Source of the DNA: Thermothelomyces thermophilus ATCC 42464
Taxonomy: Eukaryota; Ascomycota; Sordariomycetes; Sordariales; Chaetomiaceae
NCBI RefSeq assembly: GCF_000226095.1
Contig: NC_016472.1
Span: forward strand, 992,001-1,056,000
DNA length: 64,000 nt
Direction of reading: 5' to 3'
Made by a program: the position numbers and the translations under genes. Every line of letters begins with the position of its first letter. Position 1 is the first letter of the stretch. Under the pieces are notes generated by a model. It was not told the origin of the DNA and did no database searches. It worked only from the letters and a program-made list of their open reading frames with translations. Shown in pieces: positions 43,135 to 56,051 of this stretch.

Positions 43135-44187
43135 GTCGGTAGACGAACACGTCGAGCGGAGCAAACAAGGCTTCCTCGTCCAAGTATGAGTCGTTGGATG
43201 ATGATCAGTCCTAGTATTTTATCTGTGTGTTGTGCGGCTCTGGGGATCAACGGCTGCTTTGTAGGTGGGAGGATGTTCAGAGCAACCCAGCAAATGCCCC
43301 ACCTTTGGTATTTCGAGATGCTCATTCTTCGCTACTGGGAAAGAAGCATACAGAACTGTACGGAGCCCCCCTACCATTAAGAACTTATCGCCGAAGCAGA
43401 GTGCGGCTCGAAGGCGCCCTGGAAAAAACACATCTCATTCACCCAACCGCAATGTCCCGAGCTTAGAAGTTCGAGTATTGAGTTTTGTAGTAGCAGCAAC
43501 TACGTCCTTTGTTGTCGTCGCTTGCCGTCGCTCTTGAGAGTGGCAAGGTCTGCACGCAGGGTTTGAGTAACTACGGATTACGTAGATTGGAACGTAGCTC
43601 GTCCTCCCAATCTATTAGTTATTCAGGTTCTTTCACCCCTTAATCCGAGCATCAAAACTACCGAGTAGAGTCGAGGTTTTCAAAGCTCTATTGAGTACGG
43701 AGTATTCATGCCACGATTCTTCATCCGATCCTTGGCCATTGCTCTGTTTGGTCAAGCACATCACGCTGAAAATGGGGGGCTGAGGTGGGCCCACTGCAGG
43801 CGCCCTCCACAGAGGGGGGGCGCGACGCAGACGCGCCTTTGCTGCCTTCGCGCGCGACCGTGTCAAAAGTCTTAATTGCCTAGCCTCTGTCCTCGGGGAG
43901 CTCCATCCCAACCTGAACCCCATCTGCCGCCGCTGGCCTCATCGCGGCAAGACACACAGTCGGAGCACCAGCCGAGGCCTTTTCCGGCTCTGTTGGCCCC
44001 GTTGATTTTCTGGCTTTTGGTTTTTTTTCCCTAGTTCTTTGTTTTGGTTTAAGGTTTAAGCTTTAAGCAGTCATTTTGCGGTTCTGGTTTCAATGCAAGC
44101 TCCGCCGCTCCGCTTTGGGTGACGCTGCGCTGGCCGAGGAAGCAGTCCCCTCTGCATTCCACATCCCGGGCCGGCTCGCGGGGCAGG
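43135..44187. promoter_or_regulatory. Divergent spacer between RIC8 and RIF1
   Basis: No gene supported. TACGGAGTA occurs at 43696-43704. A T-run precedes a TTTAAGGTTTAAGCTTTAAG stretch at about 44045-44068, shortly before the RIF1 start. Confidence 0.45.
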
Positions 44188-47100
44188 ATGTCATCTCCAG
44201 CTGTGTTGTCCAGCTATTTGAGCGCTCTTCCGCCGAGACCGCCAACACCGCCGCGCGAGGCACACCTTGAGGCTGTTGCACCCAACCGACAGTCGCTGCC
44301 CTTCGTCGATTCCCGATCGAGCGTGCACACTCCGCCTGGACTCCAATCACCTGCATCCTCCGACGCAACAACTTCGACCTCACGGCGGGCTCGGAAAAAG
44401 GTTGGGTTCTCGGCCCAGGCGGAATACAAAGACCCGCCCGTGTATCCTGATGGCGAGGGAGTGATACAGCATCCAACCCCCGTGTCCCTGCCTCGAAGCG
44501 CTTCAAAGCCCGTCAAGTCAATCCTCAAAGTCACTGCTAATCCACAGAACCTTCTCGACCCGACGGCCGGGAACGACTGCGATCTCTCAAACCCCCAGAT
44601 CAGCGTGGCCGCCATGTTAGAATCCACGCTTCAGCAGCTGGCTGGGGGCGATCGCGACTCGAAGCTGGACGCTTACCTTATGCTGACGCGAGCATGGAAA
44701 GCTTCCAACAACCTTCCCGACAGGGTGGCGCTTCAAGAAAAGATGACCCTCTTCACCCAGTTTATGCAGCGAGACATCGTGGCAAAGACTCCCGAAGGCA
44801 GCCTCGACTCATCCCTTGTCAACCATGCGTTGAATCTGCTCAACACGTTCCTCCACTTCCCTGCTATTTCCTCGACTATCTCCAATGACTTTGGCGTCTT
44901 CATCATCGACCATTGCATCCATTCGTTTGAGGATGCATCTACCCCAAAAGACACTGCCCGTCGCCTCATGCAAGTCATTTCTCTGCAGAACTTCTCTCCG
45001 AAAGTCATGACTGCGGACAGGGTGGGAAGGCTTGTCTCGTCGCTGCACAATATCGAGGAGCACCTGAAGGGGAAAAGCATCATCTTGTCACGAGTGCTGA
45101 TCTACCGTAAACTGGTCCAGCAATCTCGACAGCTCATGATCATCCATGCAGACTGGCTGCTCGACATGTTTACGGATATGCTCAGCAACCTCAGGGACAT
45201 CCGGTCAGCCGCCATCGCATTGGGCTTAGAAGCAGCCTTCAGTATCGGCCACGAAAAGCAGCTTTCGCGGAAGGTCATGGAGGTCTTCAATCTCTCCTAC
45301 GAGGATAAGCGATATATCCAGTACTACGAGGAGAAGCTCAAGACAATGACCAAGGACAAGTACGAATCTGCCGTTGTCCCTCACATATGGAGCGTTGTCA
45401 TTCTTCTCCTCCGCATACGGCTCGACAAGTGGGAATTCGCCGGTCCGTGGCTCCATATCATCCAGAATTGTTTCAACAGCAGCGACTTTCCAACCAAGAT
45501 CGCAGCCAACCATGCATGGGCCCGCTTCGTCTACCTTATGCACCTTGAAGAGCGAGCATTGCCGAAAAATCTTTCGACCCTGACCACCCCCCTCATCAGC
45601 CAGCTGAGAAGGAGAGGCTCTGGGAAGACATCAGAGGAGTTGAGGCAGGCAGTCTTGGGAGGCATTTGCAACCTGTTCTACTACGCCTTCAAGCCAAACA
45701 CGAGCTCAACGCTCCTGGACACGTACTGGGATACAAGCGTCCGGCCCGTGCTAACAAAGCTGCTCGATCCCGCCGCTGAAGCTGCCGACGATAACCTCCG
45801 CCAAGCCAGCCTCATTCTCGGGGGCTTGTTCGACTGCACGACACCCCGAAGATGGAGAGTGGACCACATCGTGGAGTCTCCGCTTGTGAAACCAGACGAA
45901 CTTCCACCTATAGAGTCAAAATGGATTAGGCAGAATACCAATAGGGTGTTCGGCGTTATCGAACCCATTCTGGAACAGGACTTTTTTGCACTATCCGAGG
46001 CGGACAGCGCGACCTACAAGCTTTGGCGGAGCTTGGTCTCGACCGTCGCCTCGGCAGCCGCCAAGGAGATCAAAGTTTCGAAGGACACAGCTTCCTTCGT
46101 CGGAGTGGCGCTCAACACATTACACAAAGTCTGGAAGCGGGGCGTGTCGGAGCAAGAAGGGACGGGAGGCAACGTGACGAGATTCCTCATCTCTGCCCGA
46201 GCCTACTTGGACGCCATGATTAGCTTGCTGGGTCCTCTCCCCTTCACGGAGAAGGCCGGGAAGCATCAAGCGTCTGCCAAGGCGCCGCTCTACACGCTCT
46301 TCTCGATGCTGTCAACACTACCCCCAGGGGTTCCCGACGAGAGGGATTATGCGGACTTTTTCGGCTCCGTGTTTGCTCCGTTTTTTGCCTCCAAAGGAGA
46401 CAGGGCAAAGATGGAGCTTGCCCAGGACTTGATGTCGGTCATACCTATGGACGCACCTCGGCCTTATGGACCCTGGCTGTTGGTGGCTGAGAACATCTCG
46501 AGCTGGCTTGAGCCTGTCCACAACAGCCATCATTCTACCGGTTCTGTGGGAGAGACACCAGTAGGGCATGACTACCGCGATGTCGTCAAGGTCCTCGAGC
46601 GCGGCATCAGGTCCACGCCCAACCTCCCACCGAAGCATTGGATGTCTTTTTTTCATACAGTTCATGGGCGAGTGCGTGAGGAGACTGGAGACGCGGGCGC
46701 GGCCATTGTGGTCATCGAGCCATTGGCCAAAGTTTTGGCTGAACAGTCCGCAGCTCAAGAGTGTTCAAGCGCACCGCTCAGCCGCGTTGCAATCGTGACT
46801 GAGCTGGTCTCTGTCGCGACGCAGCCGCGCGATAGGCAAGCTGTCGATGCCGCCAGGAAACGGCTCTGGGGTACGGTTTTCGCTGGGTCTCGCTCCTCTT
46901 CCTTTGACCCCTTCGACAACCTCTACAAAGCTGTCAGCGACGCCCTGGAATCGTTGTACGACAACTTCGGCGCTGTCAATGTCGACTCTACCGTTCAGCT
47001 TTTCAAGGAGATCGGAAGCTTCTTCGACAGATGCAACCGCCAACTATTCCTGAGGGCGATGATGGCTCTACAAGACGGCCTCCTTCCTTGGATCCAGGAC

Positions 47101-49504
47101 GACAGACGACTACTTGGCAGCCAGGCCAACTCCGTCTTTGCCTCTGTAAGTCCGTTGTCTACCTTAAAAAATCGGAAGCCATCACTAACAAACATAGGTG
47201 AAATCGCTGTGGGATAAGCTTGCCCGCCTGATTGGCGATGTAGACCATCCCGAACAACAGCTACAATGCCTTGACCGGTTCTTCCGGGCCTCGTTCGCCT
47301 CTTGCCACCGAGTCATTGTGAATTCTGCCATCTCGTTGTGGAATGGGCTGTTCGAGAATGTCGGACAGCTAGACTACCCTGAGGAACTGAAAGCCGCCCT
47401 TGCCAAAATCCAGCCTCATGCCGACATTGTTCTCCCGGGAATGGAGACATCCAGCTCCGAGTATGCTGGCCAGCGGCTGTCCTTCATTGACTCGTTTGAG
47501 GATTTCAGTTTCTCTGAATTGCCTTCCACACGATCCAGCAACCGGAGGGGGACTTCGCGGCCGACCTCGTCACATTCCAAATCGCCAGAAGTGCCTCCCC
47601 AAACAGAGCCTGCTGCAAGCGATCGTCGGACCACGACCCCCCGCACCAAGCATGATGACTCTCAGGTTCATTTCGCGACGATTGAGCCCTCTTCTGAGCT
47701 GGACAGCCCTGCTGCCTCCCAAATCTTAACGGAGCGGCAAAAGGAAGTCCGCGAGCGGCAGAGGGAAACCGCAGCTCTCTTTCCCCACATCCGGTCAAGC
47801 CCGGGCCCGAAGGCAGCAAAGGATCCCGACCATCAGATGCTCCCAGTGGGTCTTCAGATGCGGCATGCCACCCCTGAGCCCGAGGCTCGGTTTGACGACT
47901 ATGTCTCCTCAACACCGACTCCTCGGCGCGGCCAATTGGTGGTCATGCCGGAACATGACATGACCGACCCGCCCTCGTCGCCTCCAGAGTTGAGAGGAAA
48001 TCCGCTGGCAGCGGAGATAAGATCGAGGTCGGCCAGTCACAGTCTGCTCGAGGAATGGCAGTTTTCTTCCTCTCCAGTCTCGGGGTCGCCAAATCCGGGC
48101 CGTCACGGTGTCGTTCCTGATCCATCCAGCCAGCGAGGCTACGTCAGTGTGGTGTCTTTACCCGAGGTGCCCAGCAGCCCCGCAAAGGAGGAAGAGGACA
48201 AGACGGCATCGCAGTCCACTGGGGACGAGGTGGTCGAGGATAGCATGATTTTCGAGCCTGCCAATGCGGCTGCGGCCCCAGCACCATGGGGGACTCTGGC
48301 GGGAGCGAATCCCTCAACGCCACGACGATCAACTCGCCTCTCCCAGGCCAGAGCTCGAGAAACACCTACTCCCAAATCTGACGGTGAGGAGTTCGTGGAC
48401 GCGCCGACCAGTCCACCACCGCCGACACCTAAGCCGTCAGTGAGAACCGGGGAGGCAAATCAAGAGTCTGACGGTAAGCAAGCGCTCGTTATACCAGCGG
48501 ATAACACCTCGTTCGATATTAGCGATGTCGACGAAAGCAGTCTATTCAGGCTGGTAGTCGAGCTGGACTCTGGTAAGGCTGACCGCTCAGAGTACCACCG
48601 ACCATCGCCTTCTGTGTCTCCCGACGGCAAGGCGCAGAGTCCGCCTGTCGTTGACTGCATTGTTGTCGGGGAGAGCCCGCAGAAGTCAGAAGCACCTCCG
48701 CCTTTAAGGAAAACCAGAGCAAGCTCGGCGGCGTCCGCAATATCATCTCACGCCGAGGCCCAAAACATGACGAGTTCGCAGCCAAGGGCGCGTGTTGGGC
48801 GTCCAAAGCGGAAGAGAGCAACCTCAAAGGCCCAGGAGACGGGCGCCAAGAGGCAGCGTCACGATCCGGCTGAGGAGAGTAGAGAGGTTCCGCATATCCA
48901 GGAGACGCCCGTTTTGGACATGGCCGTGGAGGTTCAAGGGTCGGCTGAAGCGCCCGAAGTGTCGACAGGACTCTCGGGGAACATGGAGAAGGAGGACATC
49001 CCCGAGGAGCGGATCCCTAGCTCTTCCGCCGAGCCTTCCAGCTCTGAACATCCGAGCCAGGAGAGCGGTCCTCAGAAGCCTACCGTTCCTCGAACCGGCA
49101 AGGGCATGCAGTTTGAAGAAGAAGACGATCAGGATGTGCAGTCTCAGATTGCACACGAGTCGAGCCAGCATCAAGAGGAAGGGGCGAGTGCGAGATCGGG
49201 AGAGGCATTCGCCATACCGATCTCAGCCGTGGAGCAGATGCAAGTTGATGATCAACAACCCATCAACACAAATCAAGAGGAAGACGCCAAGGTCGTCAGC
49301 GAGGGGGAAGAGGGTGTGTCGAATGTGGAAAGGGGCGCAGCGCCAGAGCCGACCCAAGCGCAAAAGATCATGGACCTCTTCCGGAGTGGGCTTGATGAGC
49401 TGCGGTCTGCGCGGCTGTCAAGGGAGCAGGTCTACCAGATCGAGGATATGTTTATGGATATGAGGAGGGAGCTGTACGAAGCGGAGAGGCGCGGGAGAGG
49501 ATAA
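44188..49504 (+). CDS. RIF1: Rif1, telomere and replication-timing regulator
   Basis: Exons 44188-47145 and 47198-49504, intron 47146-47197 (52 nt, GTAAGT, ACTAAC branch, CATAG, phase 0); 1754 residues. I start at MSSPAVLSSYLSALPPRPP because the frame upstream lacks an ATG. The N terminus holds two protein-phosphatase-1 docking motifs: KVGF at residues 71-74 (RVxF class) and SILK at 111-114. The Rif1 N-terminal HEAT-like domain follows (LLDMFTDMLSNLRDIRSAAI, EEKLKTMTKDKYESAVVPHI, WARFVYLMH). The C-terminal third is long, acidic and disordered with many SP/TP sites. Rif1 with PP1 delays origin firing and limits telomere elongation; in yeasts the PP1 motifs are likewise N-terminal. Confidence 0.9.
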
Positions 49505-52070
<2,566 letters not shown>

Positions 52071-52384
52071 CCGTTGCCCCGTTCTCCGGAGCGGGAGCGG
52101 GAGCGGGAGCGGGACCGAGACCGGGAGTGCGCAGGTGCTGTGCGGGGGAAAGAGGAGAGGAACAAGAGCGTTTTGTGAGTTGCGAAAGCGGGGTCCGCGA
52201 CAGCTCTTCGGTTAAGCTTAGGGTGGCAAGGTGATGGGTGTCACGGCATGCCTGACCTTTTTTTTTTTTTTTTTTTTTGGTCTTTCTATCTTCGAGGTTG
52301 GCCGCCGCGCACACGAACGCTGAGTGGGATGTTGGAAAGACGGGGTGTTTTATGACCGGACAATGAGATACATGGTATTCCGCG

Positions 52385-52429
<45 letters not shown>

Positions 52430-52640
52430 TGACACAGCGCGGATGTGTTGTCACGCCCGTTGTTGGTGAATATACGAAGGGGTTCCCTTGATGCATGCGT
52501 ACCGACCAGATGCTGACCAACCCCAACTTCACTCTTTTCCCCCTTTTTCCCCCCTTTCCCCTTTTTCTTCCCCCGTAACGCCAAACCTGGTCCCAGTCAA
52601 CGAATCACCCTCTTCCCCATTTTTGAGCTGCGGCTCGGGC
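52071..52640. other. Convergent spacer with a (TA)19 microsatellite
   Basis: Between the epimerase and DAHP synthase 3' ends. GGGAGC repeats at about 52087-52112, a T-run of about 20 at 52259-52278, (TA)19 at 52386-52423, and C/T-rich runs at 52530-52575. Confidence 0.6.
52386..52423. repeat. (TA)19 dinucleotide microsatellite
   Basis: Nineteen uninterrupted TA units followed by CATATAT, in the spacer between two convergent genes. Confidence 0.95.
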
Positions 52641-54144
52641 CTAGTTTCCGTTCCCGTTCCGTTCGGTCCGATAGTGGTCAGCAATCAGGAAGGCCAGTTC
52701 CAGTGCCTGCTTCTCATTGAGGCGCGGGTCGCAGAAGCTGGTGTAATTGGTCGACAGGTCGTCCTCGGCCAGGCCCTCGCTCCCGCCGAGGCACTCGGTC
52801 ACGGGGTCGCCCGTCAGCTCGAGGTGGACGCCGCCGAGGTAGCTGCCCTGTTCCTTGTGGATGCGCAGCGTCTGCTGCAGCTCGCTGAAGATGTCGGAGA
52901 AGCGGCGGGTCTTGATGCCGCCGCCGACCGACTGGGTGTTGCCGTGCATGGGGTCGCACTGCCACACCACCGTGCCGGCGTACTCGCTGTCCTCGACGGT
53001 GCGGATGTGGGCCGGCAGCAGCGACGCCACCTTGTCGGCGCCGTAGCGCGTGATGAGCGTGATCTTGCCGGGCTCCCGCGCCGGGTTGAGCGTGCGCAAC
53101 AGCGCCAGCAGGTCCGAGGCCGGCGTCGACGGCCCCACCTTGACGCCCAGCGGGTTGGCGATGCCCCGGAAGTACTCGACATGCGCGTGGTCGAGCTGGC
53201 GCGTGCGGTCGCCGATCCAGAGGAAGTGGGCCGACGTGTTGTAGTACTCCTTGCGGGGCGCCGAAGGGGGCGCGGTCGGGTCGTCGAGCAGCCGGGTCAG
53301 CGGCTGCTCGTACTCGAGGAGGAGGCCCTCGTGGCTGGTGAACAGGTCGACCGTGTGGAACTTCTCGTTTTCGGCCCCGATGGTGTGCAGAAAGTCCCGC
53401 ATGTCCTTGAGGAAGTCGACCGCCTTCTCGTACTTGGCCTTCAAGACCGGGTCGCGGACGTGGCCGAGGCTCCAGTCAAGGGGCCTGCTCAGATCGGCGA
53501 TCCCGGACGAGATGGCCGCCCTGGCGTAGTTGAGAGTGGCCGAGGAGTGGTAATACGCCCTGGCGGGGGAGGGTCCGGGTTAGGATCGACCGAGCCTTGG
53601 CAGGAGAATGCGGCGGGGAAAAGGGGGGGGGGGGGGGAAGAGAGATATACTTGACAAGCCTGTCCGGGTCGAGCTCCCGTTCATCGGGGTGGTAGCCGTT
53701 CAGGATGTCGCCCCTGAACGATGGGACCTGGCGGCCGTCGATGGTCTCCATGGGACTGGACCGAGGCTTCGCATATTGGCCGGCCATGCGACCGATGCGC
53801 ACGACGCGCTTGTTGGCGCCCCAGAGCAGCACCAGGCTCATCTGCAGGAGCAGCTTGATCTTGGACTCGATGGCGTTTTGCTCGCAGTAGTCGAACAGCT
53901 CAGCACAGTCTCCACCTTGGAGCAAGAAGGCCTTGCCCTGCGCGACATCGCGAAGGTGCTGCTTAAGCTCGATGATCTCGCGCGGATGAACGATGGGGGG
54001 CAACCGCTTGAGCTCCGAGACCGCCTTGGCGAGAGCGGCCTTGTCTGGGTACTCGGGACACTGCTTGATCGGTTTTGACCTCCACGAGTCTGGCGTCCAG
54101 TCCGGGACCTGCCCGTTGCTGGTCGTCGTCGTCTGCGTCGTCAT
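52641..54144 (-). CDS. aro-8: Class II (plant-type) 3-deoxy-D-arabino-heptulosonate 7-phosphate synthase
   Basis: Exons 54144-53651 and 53559-52641, intron 53650-53560 (GTATAT...GCCAG, phase 2) joining LVKAYYHSSATLNYARAA; 470 residues. The enzyme condenses phosphoenolpyruvate and erythrose 4-phosphate, the first step of the shikimate pathway (EC 2.5.1.54). Class II hallmarks: GKAFLLQGGDCAELFDY, RIGRMAGQYAKPRSSP, SFRGDILNG, VWQCDPMHGNTQ, then LGGVHLELTGDPVTECLGG. Yeast uses unrelated class I enzymes; filamentous fungi such as Neurospora have an additional class II isozyme, hence the symbol. A run of 15 C (coding sense) lies in the intron just after the donor. Confidence 0.94.
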
Positions 54145-54665
54145 TGTGTCTCGCTGGCTCCGAGGCGACCTCCTCTCAAGTGGGAAAGGTGGGGGGGTGA
54201 AGAGAACAAGGAACTTGCGGCTCGCACAAACTTCAAGTTCCCTAATAAATATGGGAAATCTTCAGCAATTCACGGGGCCGGCATACAGCTCTGAGACCTT
54301 CGGTAGGGGAAGTTCAACCGGGCTTATTATGAAGCCTGAGAGGATGGCAGTTAAAGTCCGAGACCATCATTGCGACTGTGAGTCAAACACTTATTATTAT
54401 TTGTTGCCAGGCAAAACGATCCTAGTCGATGAAAGAAGCAGCCCCATCGATGAATTGGCCAATGGAAAAACTACACAGTAGGTGCTTCCCGCTTAGTTAA
54501 GCTGCAGGGGTCCCGCCAACCCGCCGGGGGCAGCACCCCTCCCCCACTTCGGCCTAAAACAGCCCTATTTTCGAGCTCGATCCTCTAGTCAGGCTACCAA
54601 AAGTTCGGAGTAAATAGGTATCAGCGCAGCTCAGCTCAAAACAGAGAAGCTTTTTCTCATCCACC
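54145..54665. promoter_or_regulatory. Divergent promoter region of DAHP synthase and HYPK
   Basis: This 521-bp spacer separates two divergent starts. No strong motif recognised. Confidence 0.45.
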
Positions 54666-55191
54666 ATGGCCGAAGACAGACAGCCCGCCGACATTGTCGA
54701 GGGCGCTACGGCCGACGTCGAGGACGAGGTCCAGCCGACCGCCAAGTCGGCCGAGGACCGCAAGGCCGCCGCCGCTCTCTCCAAGCTCGACGACACCCGC
54801 GCCGATGACGAGGGCGCCGCCCGCGAGGTCGACCAGGAAGCCGTCAAGAACGCCGTGAGCGCCCTGGGAGGCGGCGCCGGCACCAAGAAGGAAACCAAGG
54901 CGGTCAAGGTGGACGCCGCGGATGTGAAGCTGCTGGTCCGTCTTTCATATTTCTCTATTTCTTGTGTTTTCTTTTTCTTTTTCTTTTTTTTTCTCTTTTG
55001 TTCCCTCCCGTTTCCTATTCGGAAAAATGTTGCACGATGTATATATGACGTCCGTCTCTCTAACAGCCATATTCTCTCTTGACCAGGTTGACGAGCTCGA
55101 GCTCCCCAAGGCCAAGGCGACCGAACTCCTCAAGGCCCACGACGGCGACGCCGTTAAGGCCATGAAGGCCTATCTCCAGCCCGCCTTCTAA
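54666..55191 (+). CDS. HYPK: HYPK, UBA-domain partner of the NatA N-terminal acetyltransferase
   Basis: Exons 54666-54935 and 55087-55191, intron 54936-55086 (donor GTCCGT, weak; acceptor GACCAG; phase 0); 124 residues. The N terminus is acidic and disordered with KSAEDRKAAAALSKLDD, the conserved segment before the inhibitory helix region. The C-terminal UBA domain spans the intron: VDAADVKLLVDELELPKAKA, then TELLKAHDGDAVKAMKAYL. HYPK binds the Naa15 scaffold and modulates NatA activity at the ribosome; the Chaetomium thermophilum complex is structurally known. The length is typical. The first 20 nt of the intron are pyrimidine-rich. Confidence 0.93.
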
Positions 55192-56051
55192 AAAAAATGA
55201 AACGATTGCGACGGAAAGCCGGCTTCGGGACTGGGGGCTGCCAGATACCGAATCCGCGCGGGGCTCTTCCATTTGGGAGGAGCCGCGCCTCTCGCGCACC
55301 ACCACAACCACACATGTGCCTAACCAATGGGACCCGGAGCAATGGATGCGATCCCTCGGCGCAACTTCATGTCAGCTTCTCTCGTTCTGACGCCTTTATT
55401 TACTCTCGGCGGTGTATTTTTGTTATGTATTCCGCACACAAGCCTGCTCAGGGTGCCGCAGGCTAAGGCCGTGTCGATGCCGGGTCCCATGTTCACGAAC
55501 AGGATGATGGGTCGCCCCAAGTTTGCGGGCGCTCCCCCTGATTGAGGCTCGGAGGAGAGGATAGCTCCCATGATTTTTGCTTCGCACCTTAGGATATAGG
55601 ACATGAAGTAGCATAGCCCCCAGCAAGGCTCGAACGAGAATGGCAAGCTCCGAGATAAGATCTTGCCCACATATGACAACGCCTGAAATGCTGTCATCAT
55701 CTTATGACGGATTGCTGTTTGGGACCAAGTTCCCGCGAAGATAAGGGACCATCAAATTTTGCATTCGGTGTGCCATACCGAGCGAGCCTTCATGTAATCC
55801 GTACAGACGCACAGTTAACTGGTCGCAGATGACAGACAAGAATGATTGATGATTGCAAGAGTGGTATATAACGAGCCTAGCAATAACACCAGGAAAATAT
55901 GCGTTAAACAATCCACCAAAGGCCTCCCATGCTGGATAGCTCTCTTCCTTATGCCCGAAACCATGCTGAACAACGCCATGTATGTAGCAAAAAGGAAGAG
56001 ACAAGGGTTTGAAGACAGAAACAAAAGAGAAGGGAAAAAAAAAAAAAACAC
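55192..56051. other. Convergent spacer downstream of HYPK and CCC2
   Basis: No firm gene. On the minus strand, directly after the CCC2 stop, a donor-like GTGAGT is followed by a pyrimidine-rich stretch and possible acceptors, so a further CCC2 exon could lie at about 55815-55970. Confidence 0.4.
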
